Shown: piece by piece, positions 9,795-19,521 of the stretch
Numbering within the stretch: the first letter of the stretch is position 1
Layout: each line of letters opens with the position of its first letter
Source: an uncultured Acidiferrobacteraceae bacterium
Lineage (GTDB): Bacteria; Pseudomonadota; Gammaproteobacteria; Acidiferrobacterales; SZUA-150
Direction: 5' to 3'
Length of the DNA: 64,000 nt
Assembly (NCBI GenBank): GCA_913009895.1
Contig: CAJVXY010000003.1
Coordinates: 1 to 64,000, forward strand
Translations under genes and position numbers: made by a program
The notes under the pieces: generated by a model
Told to the model about the DNA's origin: nothing
Seen by the model: the letters and a program-made list of their open reading frames with translations, nothing else
Databases searched by the model: none

Positions 9795-10553
9795 ATGTTT
9801 AGTTTTATCACCAACTGGTGGCACGATCGCATTGTTAAACAATCACAAATTACCGATGCCCAATGGACTAATGCATTTTCGCGTTTGCCGTTACTTGATC
9901 GACTGACAAAAACGGAACGTGCGCGACTGCAGCGGTTAGCGATTCTGTTTATGCACAAAAAAGCTATCCATGGCGCCCATGGACTGGTTGTCACCGATGA
10001 GATGGTGTTGGCGATTGCCCTGCAGGCTTGTTTGCTGATTCTTTATCTCGACATCCACTGGTTTGATGGTTGGGTTGAGATTATTGTTTACCCCGGGGGT
10101 TATGCCGCCACGCGTAATGTCACCGATGAGGCGGGCGTGGTGCACCAGGTAAGTAATGCCATGCTCGGCGAGGCGTGGCAGCGGGGCCCGGTGATTTTAT
10201 CCTGGCAGGCAACCGCCAATGCCGGTGCCCTTGATGGCGAAAACCTGGTGCTCCACGAGTTTGCCCACAAACTGGATATGTTGACCGGCTCGGCCAATGG
10301 TTTTCCGCCAATCCACAAGAACATGGATGTGGATCAATGGACGGACACCTTTACCGCTGCTTTTGCGGATTTTCAGGCCAAAGCCGCGGCCGGTATTGAT
10401 ATCGGTATTAATACTTATGGTGCCAGTGACCCGGCCGAGTTTATTGCCGTGTTGAGCGAAGTATTTTTTGAGCAACCAAAGGTCATCCAAAACCGCTATC
10501 CCCAGGTATATGACTTGCTGCGACAATTTTATCGCCAGGACCCCATGGTTTAA
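9795..10553 (+). CDS. mtfA: MtfA-like zinc-dependent peptidase (M90)
   Basis: LVLHEFAHKLDMLTGSANG...FIAVLSEVFFEQP; start placed at ATG 9795. Confidence 0.82.
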   Translation: MFSFITNWWHDRIVKQSQITDAQWTNAFSRLPLLDRLTKTERARLQRLAILFMHKKAIHGAHGLVVTDEMVLAIALQACLLILYLDIHWFDGWVEIIVYPGGYAATRNVTDEAGVVHQVSNAMLGEAWQRGPVILSWQATANAGALDGENLVLHEFAHKLDMLTGSANGFPPIHKNMDVDQWTDTFTAAFADFQAKAAAGIDIGINTYGASDPAEFIAVLSEVFFEQPKVIQNRYPQVYDLLRQFYRQDPMV

Positions 10554-10601
10554 ATAAACAAGCGTCGTAACTAACAAGCTAAAGCCGGGTATACTCACGC
10601 C

Positions 10602-11726
10602 ATGCAATTTCTGATTTTCGCTTCAATCTTCCTGCTGGTCATGGTGCTAATGAATGTTTACATCTGGCGGCGTTTTCTGCGCCTGCTTGCCTATGACAAA
10701 AAAGGCGTCCTGCTGGTTATACCTGTAGCACTGTTGCTTGGTGATTTATTTTTCATAACTGATATTGCCACAGATATTATTCCTGATTCGCCGGCCTTGT
10801 ATATTATCTCCAGTAGTTTTGTTGGCATTACCTTCATGCTGTTCGTGGTGGCCCTGGTTTACGACTTGACCATCACTGTGTCAAAACGGGTACCGGTGGA
10901 TCATAGTCGACGCCGGACCTTAAAACTGATTTTTGATGTGACCATGCTGGTGGCGGCCTTTGCCTACCTGTTGCGGGGATTTAGCCAGGGCATTAAATTT
11001 CCCGAAGTAAACAAGGTACGGGTACAGGTAAAAGATTTTCCACTGGACAAGTTCAACCTTGTCCAGCTAACAGATGTCCATGTGGGCAGAACCATTAAGC
11101 GGGAGTTTGTGAAGCGCCTGGTGCAAGAGACCAACCAACTCAAACCCGACATAGTCGTCATTACCGGTGACCTGGTAGATTTGCCGATTGTTCGTATTAA
11201 GCATGATCTCAAGCCACTAAAAGATTTGCAGGCACCGACCTATTTTATCCTGGGCAATCACGAGTATTTCCATGGCGTAAACGACACCGTGGCTTATATC
11301 AGGGAGCTGGGCATTACCCCGTTATTAAACGAGCATGTGGTGATTGGCAATGCCGGGCAACAGTTTAATCTTGTGGGCCTGACGGATATCATTGGCAGGC
11401 GCGTAAATGCTTATGCACCGGATACGGCCGCTGCATACAACGGCCTCGATCAATCAAAACCATGCATTGTCCTGGCCCATCAGCCCAAAATGATTAGCGA
11501 AATGGATAACTACCGTTATGACTTGATGTTAAGCGGCCATACCCATGGCGGCCAGATTTTTCCGTTTGGTTTGTTGGTGATGGCTGCCCAGCCTTACCTG
11601 GCGGGTTTACATCGTGTTGCCCCGGGTCGACAAATTTTTGTCAGTCGCGGCACGGGTTACTGGGGACCACCACTACGATTTTTGGCGCCCAGTGAAATCA
11701 GCCAGGTTATTATTGAGCCTGCATGA
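10602..11726 (+). CDS. Membrane-anchored metallophosphoesterase (YaeI-like)
   Basis: N-terminal TMs; QLTDVHVG, VVITGDLVD, LGNHEYFHG, SGHTHGGQIFPF. Confidence 0.88.
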   Translation: MQFLIFASIFLLVMVLMNVYIWRRFLRLLAYDKKGVLLVIPVALLLGDLFFITDIATDIIPDSPALYIISSSFVGITFMLFVVALVYDLTITVSKRVPVDHSRRRTLKLIFDVTMLVAAFAYLLRGFSQGIKFPEVNKVRVQVKDFPLDKFNLVQLTDVHVGRTIKREFVKRLVQETNQLKPDIVVITGDLVDLPIVRIKHDLKPLKDLQAPTYFILGNHEYFHGVNDTVAYIRELGITPLLNEHVVIGNAGQQFNLVGLTDIIGRRVNAYAPDTAAAYNGLDQSKPCIVLAHQPKMISEMDNYRYDLMLSGHTHGGQIFPFGLLVMAAQPYLAGLHRVAPGRQIFVSRGTGYWGPPLRFLAPSEISQVIIEPA

Positions 11727-11738
11727 TCAATTAAAAGA

Positions 11739-12476
11739 ATGTCCCAAACCCTCGTTATCCAGTCCCACCGATCTCCCCTGCCTTATTCCTGGATTGAATC
11801 TTGTCTTGAATCAGTGCGACATTGGTGCGGGATGAATCAATATAAATATCAATTCATCGGCGATGAGTTATTTGAAAATGTGACTGGCGATATTTTAGAA
11901 AAAACTCGGCAACAAAAGGTCATCGCTGCTGATCTTGCCCGCTTGTTCGCGCTTCAGGATGCTTTGCTAAATAACCAAACGGTGGTTTGGCTGGATGCAG
12001 ATTTTTTAATTTTCAGTCCGGAGAAATTTGTATTACCGGATCAGTCCTATGCAGTGGGTCGGGAAGTGTGGGTACAGCAAGATAAAAACGGCAAACTTAA
12101 AGCTTACAAAAAAGTCCACAACGCGTTTTTAATGTTTCGCCGGGGCAATAGTTTTCTGGATTTTTATGCCGATACCGCCCAGCGACTTTTGGAGCAGAAC
12201 CAGGGCGCCATGCCACCGCAGTTTATTGGCCCGAAATTACTCACGGCCTTACATAACGTCACCAATCTGCCGGTGCTGGAAACCGCCGGCATGTTTAGCC
12301 CCATGGTGATTAAAGATATAATTCAGGGGCAAGGGCCGGCTTTAGAATTGTTTCAAACCCAGTCACCGGCAACCATTACCGGGGTCAATGTTTGTATTTC
12401 CAGTCTTGATAAAAACGAAGTGACGGCATCCGAAATGAATCTACTGATTGAATTATTGCTGGCGCAGGCGCATTAA
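11739..12476 (+). CDS. Putative GT-A-fold glycosyltransferase-like protein
   Basis: DxD-type motif VVWLDADFLIF; KVHNAFLMFRRGNSFLDFY. Confidence 0.45.
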   Translation: MSQTLVIQSHRSPLPYSWIESCLESVRHWCGMNQYKYQFIGDELFENVTGDILEKTRQQKVIAADLARLFALQDALLNNQTVVWLDADFLIFSPEKFVLPDQSYAVGREVWVQQDKNGKLKAYKKVHNAFLMFRRGNSFLDFYADTAQRLLEQNQGAMPPQFIGPKLLTALHNVTNLPVLETAGMFSPMVIKDIIQGQGPALELFQTQSPATITGVNVCISSLDKNEVTASEMNLLIELLLAQAH

Positions 12477-12500
12477 TAATGCACAATAAAAAACGCTGAC

Positions 12501-12517
12501 GGTGGGCAATGCCCACC
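12501..12517. repeat. Short palindrome GGTGGGCAATGCCCACC
   Basis: Perfect hairpin, intergenic between convergent genes. Confidence 0.5.
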
Positions 12518-12599
12518 TTACAAAGGCTGCTGGCGCATAAACTGGAACAGGCATATTAATACAGGCCAGGTGTGCTGAGTTTAAAAAGCGGTAGCCCAA

Positions 12600-13814
12600 T
12601 CAGGCAACCTGCCCGGCACACCATCCCGATGACCAGGCCCATTGAAAATTATATCCCCCCAGCCAGCCAGTAACGTCTACAACTTCGCCGATAAAATACA
12701 AGCCAGTCACTGTTCTTGTTTCCATGGTTTTACTGGAAAGGGCGTCACAATCAACACCGCCCAGTGTGACTTCGGCGGTACGATAACCTTCGGTATTATT
12801 GGGTTTAATAATCCATGATTGCAGTTGCTGTTGAAGAATTAATATTTGTTTTTTTGATAATGCCTGTAAGGGACTGTTGGCTAAATCGCTATCCAGCAGG
12901 GTGCCTATGACCCGCCTGGGCAAGTATTGGGCCAGCCAGGTTTTGAGTAATTGTTTCGGGTGTTGTGCCTGGGCAGTGTTTATTGCTTCTGCCAGGTTTA
13001 AATCGGGTAACAAATTCATATGAATTGTTTCTCCCGGCAACCAGTAGGATGAAATTTGTAAAATGGCCGGGCCACTTAAGCCGCGGTGGGTAATTAATAT
13101 ATTCTCCCGGAAACTTTGAGTTTTACTTTCGTTGCCCACCAGGCAATCAATGGAGATGCCCGATAATGGCGCGAAGCGATCTTTGTCTGCTGGCTGCAGG
13201 GTAAAGGGCACGAGCCCGGCGGTGGTGGGCCATATTTTAATGCCGAACTGTTCGGCAATTTTATAACCCAGGGGTGTAGCGCACACTTTCGGGAAAGATA
13301 AACCACCGCTGGCGACGACTAAAGACTCGGTCTGGTAATTTTGTTTTTTAGTTTGAATCAGAAAATCGCGCTTACCATTTTCTGATTTTTTAATATTTTT
13401 AATTTCAGTGTTAAGTTTTATGCTGACACCCACTTGCTCACACTCAGTGAGCAACATCGTCATAATATCTTTAGCACTGTTATCACAAAATAACTGGCCG
13501 TGCTCCTTTTCGTGAAAATTAATTCCATGTTGTTTGACTAATTCAATAAAATCCCATTGGCTATACTTGCTGATTGCGGATTTACAAAAATGCCTGTTAT
13601 GGGAAATGTAATTGTCGGCGCTGATTTGAGTATTGGTAAAGTTACAACGGCCGCCGCCAGACATGAGTATTTTTTTACCGGCCCGGTTGGCATGATCCAG
13701 CACGACGACTTTGCGCCCCCGCTTGCCCGCTGTTATGGCACACATGAGACCGGCGGCACTGGCGCCTATAATAAGTATATCTATTTGGCTGGTTTTATCG
13801 GATTGGGCTGGCAT
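12600..13814 (-). CDS. HI0933/YhiN-like NAD(P)/FAD-dependent oxidoreductase
   Basis: DILIIGASAAGLMCAITAGKRGRKVVVLDHANRAGKKILMSGGGRCNFTN; GGVDCDALSSKTMETRTVTGLYFIGEVVDVTGWLGGYNFQWAWSSG. Confidence 0.92.
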   Translation of the reverse strand: MPAQSDKTSQIDILIIGASAAGLMCAITAGKRGRKVVVLDHANRAGKKILMSGGGRCNFTNTQISADNYISHNRHFCKSAISKYSQWDFIELVKQHGINFHEKEHGQLFCDNSAKDIMTMLLTECEQVGVSIKLNTEIKNIKKSENGKRDFLIQTKKQNYQTESLVVASGGLSFPKVCATPLGYKIAEQFGIKIWPTTAGLVPFTLQPADKDRFAPLSGISIDCLVGNESKTQSFRENILITHRGLSGPAILQISSYWLPGETIHMNLLPDLNLAEAINTAQAQHPKQLLKTWLAQYLPRRVIGTLLDSDLANSPLQALSKKQILILQQQLQSWIIKPNNTEGYRTAEVTLGGVDCDALSSKTMETRTVTGLYFIGEVVDVTGWLGGYNFQWAWSSGWCAGQVA

Positions 13815-13903
13815 GTGGCGATCAGCTTAACCTCTGTAAGATTGCTTTGTCAGTTTTTTCACCAGGGCCAGCCAACAACCAATATAATCAATCGTTAGTT
13901 TTT

Positions 13904-14119
13904 ATGAAAACCCAAAAGCCAAAACATCGCTTTAAAATACCTGCCCATATCCGTTGGATAGCCCAGGACAGTAATGGTGCCTGGTGGGGATATACGGTGG
14001 AACCGCATCGTAATGATTTTGGTTGGTATGAAAATGAAGTAGGAGACCATATTCGTTTGGGACAGGCGGAAGCGACTGGTTGGCAAGTTTCCCTGCGGAA
14101 GGTCGAAAATCGTGACTGA
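13904..14119 (+). CDS. Conserved hypothetical small protein
   Basis: ORF MKTQKPKHRFKIPAHIRWIAQDSNGAWWGYTVEPHRNDFGWYENEVGDHIRLGQA. Confidence 0.55.
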   Translation: MKTQKPKHRFKIPAHIRWIAQDSNGAWWGYTVEPHRNDFGWYENEVGDHIRLGQAEATGWQVSLRKVENRD

Positions 14120-14261
14120 GCGCGAGATATATCCCAGGAAAAACTATTTGGCTTTAGGTATAGGCTATCATTTCCATATCCTATATAAGCAATTTCTGAT
14201 ATACTCCGCGGCTTTTTGACCCGGCCCGACCGGTTCACGTCTTAATTTTCCGAGGATAACC

Positions 14262-15791
14262 ATGTTCAAGCTTGGTTGCACTAGCCACGTATGCTTTAAA
14301 AACGAAATTTTGTCTGGTTTAACCGTGGCCCTGGCCCTGGTGCCAGAGGCCGTGGCGTTTGCCTTTGTGGCCGGGGTTGATCCCCTGGTGGGTTTGTATG
14401 CCGCCTTCATGGTTGGCTTGTTAGCGGCCATTTTTGGTGGCCGGCCGGGCATGATTTCCGGTGCCACGGGTGCCATGGCCGTGGTCATGGTCGCCCTGGT
14501 GGCCGAGCATGGGGTGCAATACCTGTTTGCTGCGGTGGTGTTGACCGGTGTGATCCAGATCGGCGCCGGTGCCCTGCGGCTGGGCAAGTTTATTCGCATG
14601 GTGCCATACCCGGTGATGCTGGGTTTTGTGAATGGCCTGGCCATTGTTATATTTCTGGCCCAGTTACAAAGTTTTCAAGTGAACTCAGTGGATGGCGCCA
14701 AACAATGGCTAACCGGTGAACCGCTGATGATTTTTGCCGGCCTGATCATTCTCACCATGTTAATTATTCATTATTTACCAAAACTGACGGGTGCGTTTCC
14801 AGCTTCGTTGGCGGCAATTATTGCCGTGAGTTTGCTGGTGATTGGCCTGGACCTGGATACAGCCACCGTCGGTGACCTGGCCAGTATCAAGGGTGGCTTA
14901 CCTGAATTTAATTTCCCGTCGGTACCGTTTAACCTAACGACCCTGGGCATTATTTTGCCCTACGCATTTATCCTGGCAGCGGTAGGTTTGATTGAGTCGT
15001 TACTGACTTTGAGCCTGATCGATGAAGTCACCGGTACACGTGGTCGCGGCAACCGTGAGTGTGTCGGCCAGGGCATTGCCAATACGGTGACCGGTTTTTT
15101 TGGCGGTATGGGTGGTTGCGCCATGATTGGCCAGAGCATGATTAATGTAAATTCCGGCGGTCGCCAGCGTTTATCCGGCGTGTCGGCGGCGATATTCTTG
15201 TTAATATTTATACTGTTTGCTTCACCACTGATTGAACGTATTCCCATGGCCGCCCTGGTAGGTGTCATGTTTATTGTGGTCATGGCCACCTTCGAGTGGT
15301 CGAGCCTGCGTATACTGAGAAAAATACCCGCCAGTGATGCCTTTGTTTTATTCCTGGTTTCAGCCGTGACGGTGTTTACAGATTTAGCGATTGCCGTGGT
15401 GGTGGGTGTCATTATCTCGGCCCTGGTATTTGCCTGGGAACATGCCAAGCATATTAATATTAAATCCTATGATGACGAGCAGGGCTCACGTGTCCATGAG
15501 CTTAATGGCCCACTGTTTTTTGGTTCTGTGAAAAATTTCCTGGAGTTGTTTGACCCGGAAAATGATCACGATGAAGTGATTATTGAATTTCAGAATTCTC
15601 GGGTCTCGGATCATTCGGCCATTGAGGCCATCGATACCCTGGCGGAGAGATACATCAAGGCGGGCAAAAAATTACATTTGCGCCACTTGAGCGAAGAATG
15701 CCGGGGATTGTTAAAAAAGGCCGGTAACCTGGTGGAGGTCAACGTACTGGAAGATCCCCAATACCATGTGGCCGATGATCAAATTGCCTAA
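14262..15791 (+). CDS. SulP-family inorganic anion transporter with C-terminal STAS domain
   Basis: [60 protein letters not shown]-like tail. Confidence 0.92.
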   Translation: MFKLGCTSHVCFKNEILSGLTVALALVPEAVAFAFVAGVDPLVGLYAAFMVGLLAAIFGGRPGMISGATGAMAVVMVALVAEHGVQYLFAAVVLTGVIQIGAGALRLGKFIRMVPYPVMLGFVNGLAIVIFLAQLQSFQVNSVDGAKQWLTGEPLMIFAGLIILTMLIIHYLPKLTGAFPASLAAIIAVSLLVIGLDLDTATVGDLASIKGGLPEFNFPSVPFNLTTLGIILPYAFILAAVGLIESLLTLSLIDEVTGTRGRGNRECVGQGIANTVTGFFGGMGGCAMIGQSMINVNSGGRQRLSGVSAAIFLLIFILFASPLIERIPMAALVGVMFIVVMATFEWSSLRILRKIPASDAFVLFLVSAVTVFTDLAIAVVVGVIISALVFAWEHAKHINIKSYDDEQGSRVHELNGPLFFGSVKNFLELFDPENDHDEVIIEFQNSRVSDHSAIEAIDTLAERYIKAGKKLHLRHLSEECRGLLKKAGNLVEVNVLEDPQYHVADDQIA

Positions 15792-15875
15792 AAGAAATAA
15801 ATTAACGAGATAACCCGGAAGAATAATTTTGCGAAATTATGGGGTGAAAAAATTTATTGTATGGCCCCGTTATAA

Positions 15876-15912
15876 GCTTTTATGACCAATTATTGGCTTT
15901 TATGACCAATTA
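15876..15912 (+). promoter_or_regulatory. Tandem 17-bp direct repeat GCTTTTATGACCAATTA x2 (20-bp period) abutting a candidate promoter
   Basis: Identical copies at 15876-15892 and 15896-15912; TATAAT-like -10 at about 15928-15933. Confidence 0.55.
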
Positions 15913-16111
15913 ATACAGAAATTCTGGTATAATCCACTTTCAAGATCTGGTGTACTCGGTCTACACCTCGGTTTGTATCTATGGTTAACGTGGTAATTCA
16001 ACCCGTTTCCCCTCGAAAACGAAAACTAGTTTCCGCCTGGACCGTTCCATGCTCAAGCATGTGCTTCTGGTAGCAGGCTGAATCCCAAACATATTTTGGA
16101 GAATATCTTAC

Positions 16112-17473
16112 ATGTCATTTGAATCCCTCGGCCTATCGGCCGAATTGCTCCGTGCTGTATCTGAAAAAGGTTACGACACGGCCACCCCCATACAACAACA
16201 GGCCATACCTATTATTCTAGAAGGTCGTGACCTCATGGGCGGTGCCCAAACCGGTACCGGTAAAACCGCTGGTTTTACCCTGCCGTTATTACAACGATTA
16301 ATGTCGGCCCACAAGGAAGTAAAAGGCCGCCGGCCCATTCGCGCCCTGGTGTTGACACCCACGCGAGAACTGGCTGCCCAGGTGGCTGAAAGCGTGGCCA
16401 CCTACGGCAAACACTTGCCGTTGAAATCCACCGTCGTTTTTGGTGGGGTCAGCATTAATCCGCAAAAAGATAAAATAAACAGGGGTGTCGATGTCCTGGT
16501 TGCGACCCCGGGCAGGTTACTGGATCACGTTGGCCAACGATCCGTTGACCTGTCAAAAGTGGAAATCCTGGTACTTGATGAAGCGGATCGCATGCTCGAC
16601 ATGGGTTTTATTCGTGATATTCGTAAAGTACTCGCATTAATGCCGAAACAAAAACAAACGTTGTTATTCTCAGCCACGTTTTCAAGTGAAATTAAAAAAC
16701 TGGCCAATGGTTTATTGAAGTCACCGGAGCTGATTGAAGTGGCGCGGGAAAATAAGGCTGCCGAAAGTGTTACCCAGGTGGTGCACCCGGTTGATAAAAA
16801 CCGTAAACGTGACTTACTTTCTGCCCTGATTGGCGGTAATGACTGGAAGCAGGTGCTGGTATTCACCCGGACCAAGCACGGCGCTAACCGCCTGGCTGAC
16901 CAACTGGACAAGGATGGCATTACGACTGCGGCCATTCATGGCAACAAAAGCCAGGGTGCCCGCACCCGGGCACTGGCTGATTTCAAATCTGGCAAGGTAC
17001 GTGTACTGGTGGCAACGGATATTGCTGCTCGTGGTATTGATATCACCCAGTTGCCACATGTGGTCAATTACGAATTACCGAACGTTGCTGAAGATTATAT
17101 TCATCGTATCGGCCGCACGGGCCGTGCTGGTCATGAAGGTGAAGCCATGTCACTGGTGTGTGTTGATGAGCTCAAGTTACTTAAAGATATCGAGCGACTC
17201 TTAAAACACGAGATCCCCAAGGTCATGTTTGAAGGTTATGAGCCTGACCCTTCCATTAAACCAGAGCCTATTAACAAAGGCCGGGGTGGCAGGCCGGGCG
17301 GTAGACCAAGTAGTGGACGACGACATTCCCATAAACAGGAACCTCAAAAGCACAGGGGCCGAAGATCACAGTCTTCGGCTTATGCATCAAGAAGCAACCG
17401 ATCTAGTGGCAATGTCAAGACCAGTGGTAATGCCAACGGTAATTCAAGACAAAGCCAACCACGAGGATATTAA
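16112..17473 (+). CDS. rhlE: DEAD-box RNA helicase (RhlE-like)
   Basis: [54 protein letters not shown]; basic C-terminal tail. Confidence 0.9.
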   Translation: MSFESLGLSAELLRAVSEKGYDTATPIQQQAIPIILEGRDLMGGAQTGTGKTAGFTLPLLQRLMSAHKEVKGRRPIRALVLTPTRELAAQVAESVATYGKHLPLKSTVVFGGVSINPQKDKINRGVDVLVATPGRLLDHVGQRSVDLSKVEILVLDEADRMLDMGFIRDIRKVLALMPKQKQTLLFSATFSSEIKKLANGLLKSPELIEVARENKAAESVTQVVHPVDKNRKRDLLSALIGGNDWKQVLVFTRTKHGANRLADQLDKDGITTAAIHGNKSQGARTRALADFKSGKVRVLVATDIAARGIDITQLPHVVNYELPNVAEDYIHRIGRTGRAGHEGEAMSLVCVDELKLLKDIERLLKHEIPKVMFEGYEPDPSIKPEPINKGRGGRPGGRPSSGRRHSHKQEPQKHRGRRSQSSAYASRSNRSSGNVKTSGNANGNSRQSQPRGY

Positions 17474-17476
17474 ATT

Positions 17477-17743
17477 ATGGAAGAAGAAATAAAAAACGAA
17501 AAGGAAGACATTAAAAACAAGTTTAAATACCGGGTCGAAATGGTTGAAAAGACCACCCCCCCGGAAGGACTGACTGGTGATAACTGGTATCGTTACGTTG
17601 TTGGCCAGGGCACCTCGAAAGTCGAAGGTAAAAAACCAGGTACCCTTAAGGGCGTTACCCAGCATGCCGAGGTTTTTGCCAGTGAGCTTAATCTACGACG
17701 GGGCGGTGGTAGCTCAGCTTATGCGCCCCGCAAGAAGACTTAA
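17477..17743 (+). CDS. Conserved hypothetical small protein
   Basis: 88-aa ORF immediately downstream of the helicase; GDNWYRYVVGQGTSKVEGKKPGTLKGVTQHAE. Confidence 0.6.
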   Translation: MEEEIKNEKEDIKNKFKYRVEMVEKTTPPEGLTGDNWYRYVVGQGTSKVEGKKPGTLKGVTQHAEVFASELNLRRGGGSSAYAPRKKT

Positions 17744-17874
17744 TATCCCCGGTTTAGTTTTTTTGGATCCATTTTTTTGATAGGCGGTAGTCATGACCAA
17801 TCATGACTATTTTCTATCTATTTTTGTCTGCGCTGTTTTAATCTTGTCTGGAATCCACAGGCACAACTCTCCCG

Positions 17875-18744
17875 ATGTTTATTTCCAAAGTTTCTAACCT
17901 GGCTTGCCCCATAGATGGCGAGCGCCTGGATCTGCATGAAAAACAGCTTGTCTGTAAAAACGGCCATAGTTTTGATGTATCCAGGCAAGGTTATGTGAAT
18001 TTATTACCGGTTCAACATAAACGTTCAAAAGAACCCGGTGACAGCAAAGAAATGGTGATTGCGCGAACAGAATTTTTAAATTCTGGTTTTTATGAGCCGG
18101 TTGCTGATAAGTTAACTGAAATGCTTCTAGCCAGACTTTTAGACAATCATTCGAGTCTGCAAGAGGCCTGCCTGCTGGATGCGGGTTGTGGTGAGGGTTA
18201 TTATCTTGATTTCATATTTAATAGTCTAAAGTTTAAAGATTTTAACAGCAAACTTTCCTTGATTGGCCTGGACATCTCAAAACCTGCGATCGCCAGCGCA
18301 GCAAAAAGGAATAATAAAATAAGCTGGATCGTTGGCACTAATCGGCAACCACCGGTGCTTGAAAATAGTGTGGATATTATTTTATGTGTTTTTGGATTTC
18401 AAAATTTCGCAGGATTCAGAAAAATATTAAAAGCAGACGGTAAAATTATTCTTGTCGATCCCGGTGCTGATCACTTAAAAGAATTGAGAGAAATTATTTA
18501 TAATGATCCTAAAATAACTGAAGCACCTGGTTCCTGTTTGGCCGAAGAAAATGGATTGCGAGTCTCAGATGAGCAGTCACTGTTATATAAAACTACTATA
18601 AATAATAACGAACAAATTAAAAACCTGTTATTGATGACGCCGCACTTTTACCGGGCGAATAAAACGGGCAGAGAGGTTGCGCTTGAATTACAGGAGATAG
18701 ATATAACGGTAGAAATGGTATTCAGGGTGTTAGAAAAAAAATAA
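17875..18744 (+). CDS. Putative 23S rRNA (guanine-N1)-methyltransferase (RlmA-like)
   Basis: N-terminal CPIDGERL...CKNGHSFD Zn site; LDAGCGEGYYLD SAM motif. Confidence 0.85.
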   Translation: MFISKVSNLACPIDGERLDLHEKQLVCKNGHSFDVSRQGYVNLLPVQHKRSKEPGDSKEMVIARTEFLNSGFYEPVADKLTEMLLARLLDNHSSLQEACLLDAGCGEGYYLDFIFNSLKFKDFNSKLSLIGLDISKPAIASAAKRNNKISWIVGTNRQPPVLENSVDIILCVFGFQNFAGFRKILKADGKIILVDPGADHLKELREIIYNDPKITEAPGSCLAEENGLRVSDEQSLLYKTTINNNEQIKNLLLMTPHFYRANKTGREVALELQEIDITVEMVFRVLEKK

Positions 18745-18755
18745 GCTTGTCATAG

Positions 18756-19229
18756 TCACAATAATAAATCTTCTTCTATGGGGTGCCAGGCACTGGCCAC
18801 ATCAATCAGCGTTTTAGCGGTGAGGGCAGGCACACCATAAACCTCAGCATAAACACCGTTATCCTTCTTAACTTTATCGAGCAGCATGGCAAAATCGCCA
18901 TCACCAGATAATAAAACAATCGTATCTACTACTGTTGCGGTCTCCATGATATCAATGGTAATGCCGACATCCCAATCACCCTTGGCTGAGCCATCGCTGC
19001 GCTGGATAAAGGGTTTTAATTTTACCGTAAAGCCTATGTGCTTGAGGGCATCCTGGAATTTGGTTTGCTTGTCATCACCACGGTAAATCGCATAAGCGGT
19101 TGCAGATACAATTTCGCCCTCGGCACTGATTCGCTGCCAGAGTTCCCGGTAATTAAACTGGCGGTCATAGGCCTGGCGCGTGGTGTAGTAGATGTTTTGC
19201 ACATCTGCAAAAATTGCAATTTTTTTCAT
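18756..19229 (-). CDS. NYN domain (LabA/DUF88-like) protein
   Basis: IAIFADVQNIYYTTR...DWDVGITIDIMETATVVDTIVLLSGDGDFAMLLDKV. Confidence 0.85.
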   Translation of the reverse strand: MKKIAIFADVQNIYYTTRQAYDRQFNYRELWQRISAEGEIVSATAYAIYRGDDKQTKFQDALKHIGFTVKLKPFIQRSDGSAKGDWDVGITIDIMETATVVDTIVLLSGDGDFAMLLDKVKKDNGVYAEVYGVPALTAKTLIDVASAWHPIEEDLLL

Positions 19230-19521
19230 TTGATTGTTTCAGGGAAGCGGCAGGTTACCGCCGACCGTGTTAGGGACATGATATATAGCATGAAATTTTA
19301 TTTGATTGAACACCTTTCAATAACTTTGTATGGTTATGTCTGCGTACAAAAAGCAAGTATAATACCCGTAAATTATTTCCGGGTTATATATTGATTAAAA
19401 AGTTAGTTTTCGCGTCAAGCATGCTCAAAACAGGAAAAATGCCTGAATTATAGTCATACAATTATAAGAAATGGGCTTTTTTCTCCCCTATACTAAAATA
19501 AATGGATAATATATTCCGTAT

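Noticed and set aside
9675-10553. 292-aa ORF as annotated in the track
   Set aside because: The first 40 codons overlap the end of the upstream phosphoesterase in another frame; the MtfA-like start at 9795 fits the family better.
14960-15448. 162-aa minus-strand ORF (and 14168-14644)
   Set aside because: Antisense to the strongly supported SulP transporter; low-complexity Thr/Met/Ala composition typical of shadow ORFs.
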